Shown piece by piece: positions 49,288-60,909 of a stretch of DNA of 64,000 nucleotides (its first letter is position 1; every line of letters starts with the position of its first letter). The position numbers and the translations under genes are program-made. This stretch comes from Cycas panzhihuaensis (taxonomy: Eukaryota; Cycadophyta). The notes beneath the pieces were generated by a model that was not told where the DNA came from, ran no database searches, and saw nothing but the letters and a program-made list of their open reading frames with translations. The stretch covers positions 93,689,741 through 93,753,740 of the forward strand of contig CM041465.1 in assembly GCA_023213395.1 (NCBI GenBank). The letters are read 5' to 3'.

Positions 49288-50928
49288 ATGGAGGTTGGCA
49301 ACGGCGGTGGGAATGAGGATGGTAGGAAATTGTACTGGTGGAGATCAACGAGGGAGTGGCGAGGAAAAGGTCACCTGAATCTTGATCTGGGCAAGATCAG
49401 TGTGACAGATCCAAAGCTGAGAGTGGTAAGAGAGCTAGAAAGGCTTGCGGGCCTCGCACCAGACATCGATAACCTACGCCACCAACTTCTCGCGTATCGA
49501 TCCGGGGACTTTTGGATGCCCACGGGCGGGGTCAAGAAGAAAGACTGCGACATTCCTCCTGTCAATACCATTCTTCTTGTGGGATTCTCAGGGGCCGGGA
49601 AGAGCGCCCTGATAAATCTCATGTATTGCGTTTTGGGGAGGGCAGGATTGATGCCGTTCGCGCGAACTGCAGGTTCGAAATAAATTTCGCACAGTGCTGG
49701 TATTATGTAATCCAACGTGCCATTGTTATTATTATTATTGTGATCCATTGTAACCCTTGCGTGGATTTGATCAGGTCCGAGGTCGGAGTTCAGGACCATG
49801 TTTTTGGAGGAACACAACGTGTTGCGTTCCCCGAAAAACGGGTTCTGCGTGTTCGATACCCGGGGCCTGTCATGGCATCACATGGAGGAGAATCTGGAAG
49901 CGTTATGCGATTGGATGTCCGAAGGCGTTCATCACCATCTGCTCGCTTGGAGGAATTCCGATGGCGAATCGCAGAAGCAGAGTTTCATGTTTCCCGCTGG
50001 AGAGATCCCCTCAAAGTTCGCCAGGAGAAAAGTTGGATGTGTTGTTCTGGTTGTGGACACCACCCTGATCCACGGTTCCCTCAGGGACGGTGATTTTGAA
50101 GTATTGCAGTCAATCAAGCAGATCTTCTGCGCGCCCGCTGTTAGAAAATGCAGTAAGCCAATCCTTCCCTTTGTCGCCATTGGTGGTTTCTGGGGGTGGT
50201 GGGTTCTGGGTTTCCCCTGTCAGGTCCAGGGGGGTCTGACACTCCGAACTGTGGCTTCGCTCTGCATGCTCTAGGGAGGTGTCTACGGGTTCCAAAATTC
50301 AGATTTACGGATTTTTTACATGATATGAAGGGATGGTCTTTCCGCCTTTTAGGTGGGGTGCATTTCTTAATACTTTATTTTTGGATTTTCCAAAGGGATC
50401 TATGTAGAGTTTGCTTGCCGAGCTAGAATACATCCGCTAAGTTGGCAGTTATCGCATGATTGTGCTAATAATATCCACGTAGGCCTGTGTTTTTTCTCAT
50501 CTATTGAATAAATAAGCTGGTAAATAGTTCGGATTTTTGTTGTGTGATGAATGGCAGATGAGAATCCTATTCTGGTTATGACTCATGGAGATCTCCTAAC
50601 TCCATGTGACCGCATTGAGACTCGGGTAAAGTTGTCTGAGTTTCTCGGCATATCGGAAACCAATGGTGTTTACGACATAACGTGCTTGACAGAGCATGGG
50701 GTGCTACCAGAAGAGGTTGATCCCATAACAGCTTATGCTTTGGTGGAAGCTATTTACAGGGCTTTGCTGCATGCCGACAAGAACCATCCTCCCAAAGCAA
50801 CACGGACAGACAAGCTGATTCATTTCTTCACATCAATTCTTATTTTAGTTGCAGCTCTTCTTGGTGCTTTTGCCAATTGGCTTGCTAACCCTGGCCAAAG
50901 AAGATCGAACATTCACAAGGGATGGTGA
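49288..50928 (+). CDS. P-loop GTPase-like protein with C-terminal membrane anchor (three exons)
   Basis: Exons 49288-49672, 49775-50152 and 50558-50928 join in frame to 377 residues. The introns have GT...AG ends: GTTCGA/TCAG (102 nt) and GTAAGC/GGCAG (405 nt). Residues 99-106 are GFSGAGKS, the Walker A (G1) loop. DTRG at 156-159 fits G3 (DxxG) and binds Mg and the gamma phosphate. THGD at 263-266 is at the place of G4 (NKxD/TKxD) but is atypical. Residues 341-363 (LIHFFTSILILVAALLGAFA and on) form one membrane span, leaving a short basic tail; the GTPase domain would face the cytosol. The start is the first ATG after an in-frame stop. It resembles uncharacterised plant P-loop NTPase proteins; substrate and pathway are unknown. 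The gene lies free of transposons and its frame is intact. Confidence 0.85.
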
Positions 50929-51480
50929 TTTTGGCCTGCTTTACTTCAAGTGTTGCCGTAGGGATTGTTTCCTCGTTGTGCTACCAGTTTCCGATGTTTT
51001 AGTAAAGCTGCCTTAAATGGAGGTATTCTGTTCGCTTGTACTGCTAATGTGTAATTGAGTTATGTCAGGTATTAACACATTCCTGGTTTGATCTCGATCT
51101 CGTCGCAAAATGAGATTTTAGTATCCCTAGTCGGTATTAATAGCCACCTTTTTTCTACTATGAAAATGTTTGTATTAATGGTAAAAGAGAATTTACAAAG
51201 CGGAAACCTTATCGTTCAGTGGTCCATCAAAATGCGACATCAACGTATGCCTGAACGAAGCATAATCCGACCGTGCTATATCTTTAACTTAAAAGTTTGA
51301 AATGGACATATGATTGTAATTGTTTCGTACTCCTCGCTTCTCATGAGAATGTGGAATCCAATCCTGGTATGCTCACTGTCGTCTTGAGGAGAGTTAACTG
51401 CAGCAGGGTGTTGGCGATGGCTTTGGTTTCTTCGTGCTTCCCTAAATTACCTAAGGATGTTGATACCCCCTCCCAAGGTT
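50929..51480. other. 3' flank of the GTPase-like gene
   Basis: Probable 3' UTR followed by intergenic DNA. No clear AATAAA is placed soon after the stop. Confidence 0.4.
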
Positions 51481-51489
51481 GAGACCATC

Positions 51490-51720
51490 CTTCCTTGGCC
51501 TGCATTTCTTTTGCTGAACCCAAATCAGACAGATTGGAACGCTGTCTTCCTCTGTAGGGCCTAAACTTATATCCTCAGTCAAAGATGAAGGGGGACCGTG
51601 GCCTGTTTCGGATCCTTACCTGCAAATAGTATGGCCCGTTCCTCCAGATCTACTTGGACCGCCTGGTCCACGAGGAATTATTCTATTGAGATATTGTTAC
51701 GCTTCCTATGCGTAACATAG
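51490..51720 (+). pseudogene. Possible remnant of a host coding exon
   Basis: A stop-free stretch of about 65 codons without ATG reads SSVKDEGGPWPVSDPYLQIV and then PPDLLGPPGPRG before a TAA. Its base composition and Pro/Gly bias look coding rather than AT-rich intergenic. It is preceded by TTCCTCTGTAG, which could be a splice acceptor. I do not recognise the family; it could be chance. Confidence 0.22.
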
Positions 51721-51759
51721 GATCTTGCGTGGGGGTAGAAAGGATGTCGAAGCGTAAAA

Positions 51760-54205
51760 ATTCTTAAAACAATGTTTAGGCATATGGGCTTTATATTTGG
51801 TGGTATCTTTTGTGTGGACTCTTAAAATGTTTTTATTGTGTGTATGAAAATTAAAATGCTCTTAATTTTTATTTTTTTTATTTTTTATTTATATGAGGAA
51901 AAATATAGACACACACACTCATGCATGCAACTATTTATATTTCACTTATGGTATTTATGGAGACAACTTTTAACGTCTGCAGCTTCTATCAAAGTACATC
52001 TGAAATCTACTACAATAGCTCTTAGGATCGATCTACAATCAAACATCCAAGAATGGAGGTAGCTCACCGCTAGACTATCATTTTGGAGATAAAATATCGT
52101 CAGTTTTCGATATAATTGTATTGCATTTAATTCGGGACATAATAATGACGTACAGAAAAAAAATTATTTTTGACCCCAAAACAATCATAGATTATATTGT
52201 CTCTTAGCGTTTTATTTTGATTAATTTTATCTACACATATATTATAAAAAGAGAGTTATAAGTTTGGCTTCATAGATGCTAATCATCTAAGTATATAAAA
52301 GCACATCATAAAACTCTAATCTAGAGATGATGGTTTCTTGAATGCTTGTAAGATATAAGAGGTCAAATTCTAGTAACATAAATAGTATTAGTGAAATTCA
52401 ACAATTTATATCTCTTCAACTATGCTCATTTTTCCTTCCTTTGGTTGTTGCTTGTCAATTACTATTGCTACATCCTACTCCAATTTGTTTTTGTTTTGTT
52501 TTGTATGCATTATGTCTAGGCTTTTATCTAACTCCTTCCAATTGAGCATCCATCTATCCACTCTTCTGTAAGTAGTTTTTTTATCTTAGGTTTAATTGAT
52601 GACCTAATCCAATCTTCTATATTTTGAGTCCCACTTGAAGAGGGTCCCTAGCCATTACATTCTATATTGTATTTTATTTTATACTTATCCTTGTTGCCTC
52701 TTTGTCTGAGGTTGTACATCCCAACCATCATGTTGTTATGCTATTGCATTATCATTAACCATTCAACCATCGTTTGTATGATTCCCACCAACACTTGCCA
52801 TTAAACTTGGTTCATTCTCTTATGGCCTATCTCCATGTGCTACTGGCATGTAAGAGTCTTATGTTTGGTTGAGCAAAGCATTATTTACCCCATTAGTATG
52901 GCCTAACTACAATCTGAAAAGGACTTATATAAGCTAGAAAGTACCTAATTGAATCCAAAACCATCTCTGTAGAATATGTGATTATTACAACAATGCCATT
53001 CTAAGTAGCATCTACTCCTATTCATTTAAGGAAACATTGTCAATTTTCTCTCCTAACGCTACCTTATATCCCTCTTTCTACTCTTGTAGATAAGATCTAC
53101 CTTAATGACCCCCAACATGAGATCAAAATAATTTCACAATCTATCCAAAACATCACAATAGTCAACGTTAGGTTTTGTTATATTTAGCTTATCTATGATA
53201 ATCATGTCTATGGTAACCATCTTTTGCTCTATTGCTTGTCATGAGAATTGTCTTTTATATATTTCCTCCATTTCTCTATAGACCAATTACAAATATTTTT
53301 TCTAGATCTCCTCCATGACTTCCTTCAAACAATTAAATTAAAGGCTATCATTATGTTGACCAAAGTTGTGTGGAGAAGGCTTCACTATATATAACATAAA
53401 AGATTGCTAACTCTTGACACAATTATAGTTGAGGCACCTGTGTTTAAATGTGCCTTTGGTTAGAAGATTATAAATTATAGAGGTTTGACTAGCCACACTT
53501 GTGAACATGAGAATGATAGGGAGAGATTAAAGTTTGGATAAATTAAGCTTAAAGTTGACCCTACCTACAAATCTACACACAAATGGATTCTAGTTGGATA
53601 TAACAAGATAGCCACTCTGTTTGGAGCCAAGATGAATGAATGAATAGGGCATTAGGAAATTGAGTAGACTACTCGATCTTAAAACAATTAGTCCAATGAA
53701 TGGCATCGACGGGAAGAGTATGGACAGTCCTAATCGAATGTCACATTTAGGTGCCAACTATGGCACAAGGATAAATGACATCATGATAAGCATAAAAGCT
53801 TCCAAAACAATGGAAATTAGGGTGGATGGGATACTAAGAACACATATCAATGCTACCAAACCAGCTAGCAGATTCGGTAGGTCCACTAACTTAGCACTAT
53901 TATAGGGTTTGAATTCATTACAATAATTTGATTCTATATCTTGGGTTGGTAGAAGGAAGAAACATGGTATTTCTTCAAAGGATAGCCATGTAATCATCCT
54001 AAGACCCTCTCCACAAGCATTGAGTAAGGAGAGGCTTCAATAAAAAGGTTGAAGAGGAGGAAGATTAAGGGAGGATGAGGAGTAGTAGTTGGCCCACTTG
54101 GTTAGGTATTTGCTATATAAAAAATTTTGAGAAGATTCTTACAAGTTATTTATCAATTAAAATGAGATGAATTAGGGGGGTTTGTGGTATAAGTGAAGTG
54201 GAAGA
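51760..54205. other. AT-rich intergenic DNA, no gene recognised
   Basis: Short open frames (51838-52062, 52342-52545, 53660-53905) show no known motifs. It may contain transposon debris too decayed to read by eye. Confidence 0.4.
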
Positions 54206-54525
54206 TGTTAGAATGAGAGATTCAGAGCAAATGGGTTGTAGAAAATGAACAATATAAACTCATAGGCACAAAGGATTATAAGATAATAGATTTGCATTAT
54301 TTCGTAGCTCATACTCAATCAACTTCTCAAATGCATGAGTGGACACAACGAATGCAAATAAGAAACTCCAAGAGGCATTACACAAGCTCATATATATAAG
54401 AGCAAAGTCAAAGGCTAACAATAGAAGATGAGCATTACAATAGATTTAGGAGTTACAATATGTAACGTTAAGTCCAAAATAAATGTCATAAATAATTATA
54501 CAATGAATTAACATGATTTCTAACA
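54206..54525 (-). repeat. 3' LTR of element E
   Basis: Plus strand TGTTAGAATGAGAG to GATTTCTAACA, with TG...CA ends and a 6-bp terminal inverted repeat (TGTTAG/CTAACA). A purine-rich stretch adjoins it on the minus strand (ATGATGAGG). Confidence 0.78.
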
Positions 54526-54559
54526 CCTCATCATAATGTTAAATCATTATCTCACACAA

Positions 54560-56600
54560 ATAAAAGTTGTCTAAGCCTCTCAAATTTCTTATGACTTAAG
54601 GCTTTGATGAGAATATCAGTAATTTAACCTTTAGTTAATAATAGACCAACTCAACTACTTTAGCTTACACTTGTATTCAAATGAAATGATGGTGAGCTTC
54701 TACGTGCTTTATCTTAGCATGGAACACTAGATTCTTTAAAAATTAAATTACACTTAGATTATCACAAAATAGTTGTGTAGGATCATCCTATAGAAGTCTA
54801 AAGTGACCAAGTAGCCTCACAAGTGGTACAATTATTGCCTTGTACTTGGCCTTTGTGAAAGATAAGAATACTATAGCTTGCTTTTTATTACACTAAGAGA
54901 TTGCACCAAAATCAAATGTAAAAACATACCTTGATATAGATTTCATCTCATTCTAATCCCCTATCTAATTTGAGTCAGTGAAACCCTATAGTCTAAATTC
55001 ATTAAATCTAGCAAAAATAAGTTCATATCTAATAGTGACTTTCATATATCTTAAGATTTACTTCGATGCCTTCAATGAAGAGTGGGTGGAGCACTCATGA
55101 AGTGTGACATAATACCAATAGCATACCTAATGTCAGGTCAAGTGTTAATGAGGTAGATCAAACTACCCAGTAACTACTTATACAATGTAGCACCAACTTA
55201 CGAATAGACTCCTTAGTCAAATTGAGACCAACTTTCATGGGAATAACCATTTGCTTGCAATCCTCCATATAGAATCGTTTCAATAAATTATAAGTATATT
55301 TGCACTGTGATGCAAAAATATTATCACCCTTATGCTAAATCTCTAAACTAAGGCAATAATGTAAAGGGTCGAGATCTGACATCTCAAAAGCATTACACAA
55401 TTTCTTTTTGAGAGAGTCAATTTAAAGAGTGTCATTGTTAGTAATGAAGAGATCATTAACATAAAGTGCAATAATGAAAATCTCATTATTTAAGTGTCTC
55501 ACATATAAATTGTGATCAAATTCACATTTGGTGGATCCAAGTTAAGTAAGATAGTCATCGATGCATAAGTACCATGCCCTTGGTGTCTCCTTAAGCCTAT
55601 AAAGAGTTTTCTTCAATCTACAAATAAGATGCTATTACTTAACCTTCACAAACCCTTCAGATTACTCCACATAGATCTCCTCATCAAGAATGCCATGAAG
55701 AAAAGCACTCTTTACATCTATTTGGTGGAGTGTTTAACCAAATTGAGATGCAAAACTGATTATCATTTTGATGGTAGTCATCTTTTCCATATGTGAAAAT
55801 ATCTCCTTGAAGTCCACCTCTACTCTTTGTGCGTAGACCTTGGTCACAAGTCAATCTTTGTATCTATCAATTACATCATTTAATCTATACTTCACTTTAC
55901 ATACCCATCTACAACTAATGACTTTTTTGTCTAGAGGAAGTTCAACAAGGTCCCATTCTTAAGGATAGAGTTATACTCATTCTTTGTGGTTCATTGCCAT
56001 TGAGCTAAAACTTTGGCTTCATTGAATGACTATGGCTTATCAATGCTCAATATGTTAGACATCAAGTTATAATTGACTTTTCTCTTACTTTGTGTTTGAA
56101 CACCTTCATTAAGGTTGATGCCATCAACCTTGGAGTTCTTAATGGTTTGGTAATACCATTTGAGTACTTTTTTTACAATAGGATAAGAGGAAGTAAAAGG
56201 CTCATCATTGTTCTTATCATTTTCACTCTTTACATTTGTTTTACATTTTTCTTTACCTTGTTATTTGCACTAGGCATAATGATCTCATCAAACTCATCAA
56301 ATAATACATCTTTACTTATTATAATTTTTCTCTATGTAGGATTCTAAAGCTTATATGATTTAGATGACTTATAGTACCCAATAAGTATATATTTATGGCC
56401 TTTGTCATCCAGATTATGCTTCTTTTCATTAGGCACATAAACATAAGTAGGATAACAAAAAACATGAAGATTGTAAATAGAGGGTTTTATATCAGTCTAG
56501 GCTTCCTCAAGAGACACATTTCACACTACTTTAGTGAAACTCCTATTTAATAAGTAAATAACTATTTTAGTAGCTTCACCATATAAGGCTTTAGAGATGC
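54560..56600 (-). pseudogene. RT-RNase H of element E
   Basis: The RT block CRLKKTLYRLKETPRAWY lies near 55570-55620. The catalytic box reads ALYVNDLFIT near 55440-55465, with N for the first D of YVDD. RNase H ends with QLFCDNLSVI, FLKNLVFHAKIKHVEAHHHF near 54650-54780 and a C-terminal ITDILIKALSH. Stops are frequent. Confidence 0.82.
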
Positions 56601-57345
56601 ATTTTGCCTTAAGCAGGCATCAAATCATCTCCATAATTGTATGATTTTTCTCTTAGATATACCATTTTGTTGTAGAGTGTATGCTATAGTAAGCTAATGT
56701 TAAATGCCATGGCTTTTATAGAAGTTGATGAAGTCACTTGACAAGTACTTGCTTTTACTATCACTCCTTAAAATCTTAATTTTCCTTTTAGACAAGGTCT
56801 TAGCTTCAACTTTGAATTCTTTAAACTTGTCAAAAGTATTTGATTTATTTTTATGAAGATAGATCCAACATCTCCTAGTGAGATCATTGATGAAGGCCAT
56901 AAAATGATTAGCTCCTCCAAGTAAAACAGGTAAAATGGGTTGACATAAATCAAAGTAAACTAATTTAAGATTGTCCTTAGCCCACCATGTGGATTTGACA
57001 AATGGATCTCTATGTTGCTTCCTTAGAGTACAAATGTCACATATTTTATTACTCTTTTGAATGAAAGGAAGGTCATGTACCATTTGCAACTTGCTCAACA
57101 AGTGAAGAACGTTGTAATTTATAACAATCATGCCATAGAGTGTCAGAAGAGTAATATGTAATAAAAGTATGCTTAGAGGTTCCAGAGAATTTATAAAGTT
57201 TATTATCTTCAAAACCTTGAACTATAATAACATCTTTATTATTTATACTAAAAACAACCTCTAATTGTTGTTTAGTTATGTAACTGATAGAAGGCAAGTT
57301 ATGTTTATAAGAGGATACATAGTAAACATCAGAAACATTGAACAA
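56601..57345 (-). pseudogene. Integrase of element E
   Basis: Minus strand 56700-57212 reads KICDICTLRKQHRDPF (end of the zinc-binding part), LKLVYFDLCQPILP with a core D, FINDLTRRCWIYLHKNKS, and KILRSDSKSKYLSSDFINFY with the next core D. The GAG-pre-integrase block above it (57073-57345) is partly readable. The frame breaks beyond 56700. Confidence 0.85.
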
Positions 57346-58025
57346 CCCATTGTTAGGTTAATTAAAAGTTATAGTACCTTGACTAAAGACCTTATGACGA
57401 CTATTGTCAACAAGAACAATGGAAGAAGAGAAGCCTTCATTTATTTCACTAAACCACTCTTTATGAGGGGTGATATGCTTTGATGCTCTAGAATCCAAGT
57501 ATTAAAATTTAATATAGATGCATGAAAAACCAATGTATTAAGTTTATTATTTGCTATCAAAATAGATGCAGATATGGGTGCAAATGTAGATGCTATCTTC
57601 TTATCTTTTTTCTTCTTCTAACAAATCTTTTTAAGATGACCTTTCTTATTGTAATAATTACAAGATATGTCCTTTTTAAGCTTATTAGTGCTTTTCTTGT
57701 GAGGAGGCTATGAGACATTCTTAAAAGGGTTCTTATAGCACTTCTTTCTTTATAGAGTTGCTAGCACCATAACACTATTGCTACTTGGATAACTACCTAT
57801 CCTTTGTTCCTCATGTAGGAGCAACCTAACAAGTTTATTAAATGATATGGGCTTTACTCTTTCAGTTAAGCAAAAAACTAGTTACAAAAATATGGTAGCC
57901 TTCATGGAGGCTATTCAAGGTGATGCTAACTAGTTCCTTATTTACTATAGTCTTGAAAGTTAGGATTAAAACATAGAACTAAATTGACACTTAAAGACAA
58001 GTCTTTTAGGTAGAATTGGTCTACT
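57346..58025 (-). pseudogene. gag end and protease region of element E
   Basis: The zinc knuckle CNYYNKKGHLKKIC at about 57620-57662 has Y for the second C. The protease region NTWILE at about 57490 has lost the DSG motif. The N-terminal gag was not identified. Confidence 0.65.
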
Positions 58026-60147
58026 GTCAAAATAATTAGCATTCATTAAAAACCCAAATATCTTGAAGTATGTAATACATAATATAATACATGTATATAT
58101 AAGTAAGATCGGTAATGGTTAACAAATAAATTTTTAACTACCTTGACATGTGTCGAAAGTCCATTTAGAACTTTGTAACTCCTAATAATATACCTATCAT
58201 ATTTTGTTTCCATATGAGCATTAATGTAACACTCCCCCTTAATGTTCATATCATTCACTCTAATGCCAATATAAAATTTGAATTTATTAAACTTATCCCT
58301 AGGTAAAGGTTTAATAAAAACATTTGTAATCTACTCCTCCATTCATTTGTATAGAAGCTCAACCTCTCCATTATAGATTTTCTCTCTAATAAAGTGATGA
58401 TGGATCTCAATGTGTTTGGTGTGAGCATGAAATACTGAGTTCTTGGTAAATTTTAAGGCACTTCAATTATCATAGTACAATATAGTCACCTTATCCTATT
58501 ATAGTCGTAAATCACCAAGAACTTGCCATAACCAAATAGATTCACAAGCTATTGTAAAAACATTTGTATACTTTGCCTCAATAGATAATAAAGCAACATT
58601 AAGTTATTTCTTGTTGATCCAAGTGATAAAAATAGAATCCATACTGAAGTAATAACCTAAAGCAGACCTTTTGTTATCCTTGCATCCAACCTAATCAAAA
58701 TTTATGTATCCAGATAGCCTAAAATTATCACTTTAGCTAAACTCTAATCCAAATTATAGTGTTCCTTACAAATATCTCAAGATCCTCTTCACAACTTTCC
58801 AATGTCTTTACTTTGGTTCATCCATGAACTTCAACACCATACCAACTAGTTAAATATCAAGCTTAGTAGTAGCCAAATAGATTAAACTACCTCCTAGATA
58901 TCTAAACATAGTGCTATAAACTTGCTCATTATATAGAGTTATTAACTTTAAACTTACCTCCATGAGAGTATCAATAGGTTTATAATCATCCATTATAAAT
59001 TTCTTTAAATTTTTTGTGCATACTTAGCCTATAAAGTAAATATTTTTTTAGGCTTTTGCCATACTTCTACTTTCAAAAGGTAATAGAACAATCTTAGAAC
59101 TATTATCTCAAATGTCTTTTGAGATCATTCTTTAAGCCTTCAATCTTTGGGGTATTATTTCTTATGATCACAAGATCATCTACATACAAAATTATAAAGA
59201 TGATTAAATTTTCTTCAACCTTGATATATAGGTTTGGATCTGTTAGTGATCTCTCAAATCTATTGTTCAAAAAATATTGATTAATCTTAGAATAATAGGC
59301 TCTTGGAACCCATTTGAGGCCATACAAGGCCTTCTTCAAGTGACATATTAAATACTCTTTGCCCTTGGTAATATATCCAGATGGCTACTCCATATAAACC
59401 TCTTATGTAAGATCTCCATTAAGAAAGGCACTTTTAACATCAAGTTGGTATAACTGCCATTTAAATTAACTATCACTAATATCACTCTAATCAACATAAT
59501 CTTTATTACTAAATCAAATGTCTTCTGGAAATCAATCCCTTCTATCTGCTTGAATCCTTTAGCTATCAATCTGGCTTTATGCTTATCGATTATGCAATTT
59601 GATTTAAATTTGATCCTATAGAGTTATTTATAATTAATTACTTACTTACCTGTAGGTGAATCAAGCAAATCCCAACTTTGGTTATATTCAATGGCATATA
59701 TTTCAATATATATGGCTATCCTCCACTTCTATTATCAGTTGGCCTCCTTAAAACTCAAAGGCTCATTAACATCCAATACATTTGCCATTAAATCAAAATT
59801 AACTATATTAGATCCCATCCTTAACTTTTGTTTATCTTTTATCTTGGGTAATTAAACTTTAACTATGATTTTCAAATACTATTTGGGGAATATTTTGAGA
59901 GGTGGAGTGATCTTAGACTATATTTCTGCATGCGTCTCTTATGAATCTTCACACTCCTCCTTCTCCTTAATTTCTTTCTCATTTTTTAGCTCAGTTTTAG
60001 GCTTGAGAACTATTGTCTTGAAGAATTAGATTCAGGTTATTCCTTAATCTACTTCCCTTTGTCTTTACATATCTTCAAAGTATCTAAGTCATGATCTTGA
60101 TATGGAACCTATTTTCTACCTCTTTGAAGATAACATCTTAAGTTATA
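58026..60147 (-). mobile_element. Element F: Ty1/copia fragment (3' LTR, RNase H, RT)
   Basis: The minus strand carries the C-terminal half of pol with a polypurine tract AAGGGGGAGT (58232-58241) and a short 3' LTR (about 58026-58231, ends TGTCAAAA...GTAACA on the plus strand). Gag, protease and integrase are absent; the left limit is approximate. Confidence 0.7.
58242..60000 (-). pseudogene. RT-RNase H of element F
   Basis: RT: IAKGFKQIEGIDFQKTFDLV (59348-59569), then KKALYGLKWVPRAYYSKINQ and the intact box ILYVDDLVII (59103-59339). RNase H ends CLVFHAHTKHIEIHHHF and FIKPLPRDKFNKFK near 58270-58450. Stops and frame breaks separate the blocks. Confidence 0.85.
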
Positions 60148-60460
60148 TGTGAAGGAATAATGGATCTAGGGAATAAATCACTTACATGTACACAATGACA
60201 ATGGAGAATGAAAAAGAAATGAAACAAGATATGAGAGCAAGCTTGGAGGTGAGAATGAATAATGACTCCCTCCTTGAGATTTCACCTTTTATTATTGAGG
60301 GTGAGCATTAGGGTTAGGATTTTTTGGCCTAATGACATGAACCCAAAATTACATCTAAATGCATATTAAGTACATTCCATTAAGAGACTAATGCTAACAA
60401 TATATCCTAAGGTCACATAATTAATCTACACAAATGGCCTTGATATATTAACCTCTTTCA
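60148..60460 (-). repeat. 3' LTR of element G
   Basis: Plus strand TGTGAAGGAATAATGG to ACCTCTTTCA, followed on the right by ATCCCTCCCTTAATG, the complement of a polypurine tract (TTAAGGGAGGGAT). About 313 bp. Confidence 0.6.
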
Positions 60461-60909
60461 ATCCCTCCCTTAATGTTGGAAGGTCATTTTTGAGAAAATC
60501 TATTCTATGAGGTCTTCATTTGAGCCTCATTATTACATTGAAATTCTAAATGACACTTTTATGGGAAAACTCTTATGGGAAATAAAAACCCACGAACTTT
60601 CTAAGATCTATAGCCCTTTTTATAAATCAAAATGGATAAGGTGGCTCTTTGATATAGCTTAATAGACAAGCAACTTAAATATGAAGCTTAATTTGCTATG
60701 TCTTCATATATCATTTGGTCATCCCCTATGCCTTTTTAAGTTTTCACAGGTTCCAATTTTCTAAAACTAGTACAACCCTTTATCTTTCTGTTCCCACATG
60801 GGGTTTTCACAAACATGATAGATCCGAGACTTACTCTTATTCTTTTGCACCCACAAGGGGTTTTCACAAAGAGAATAGAGTATGATGATCTTGTTTCTAT
60901 CTTCTTTGA

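Larger units (their letters stand above)
54206..58025 (-). mobile_element. Element E: Ty1/copia, minus strand, 3' LTR present, 5' LTR missing
   Basis: It retains the gag zinc knuckle, protease, integrase, RT, RNase H and a 320-bp 3' LTR. The 5' end is cut where element F begins. Confidence 0.82.

Noticed and set aside
49371-50295. Overlapping open frames on both strands across the GTPase gene (for example 49371-49817 minus, 49512-50093 plus)
   Set aside because: Shadow frames of the spliced GTPase gene; only the chosen frame carries the G motifs and joins across introns.
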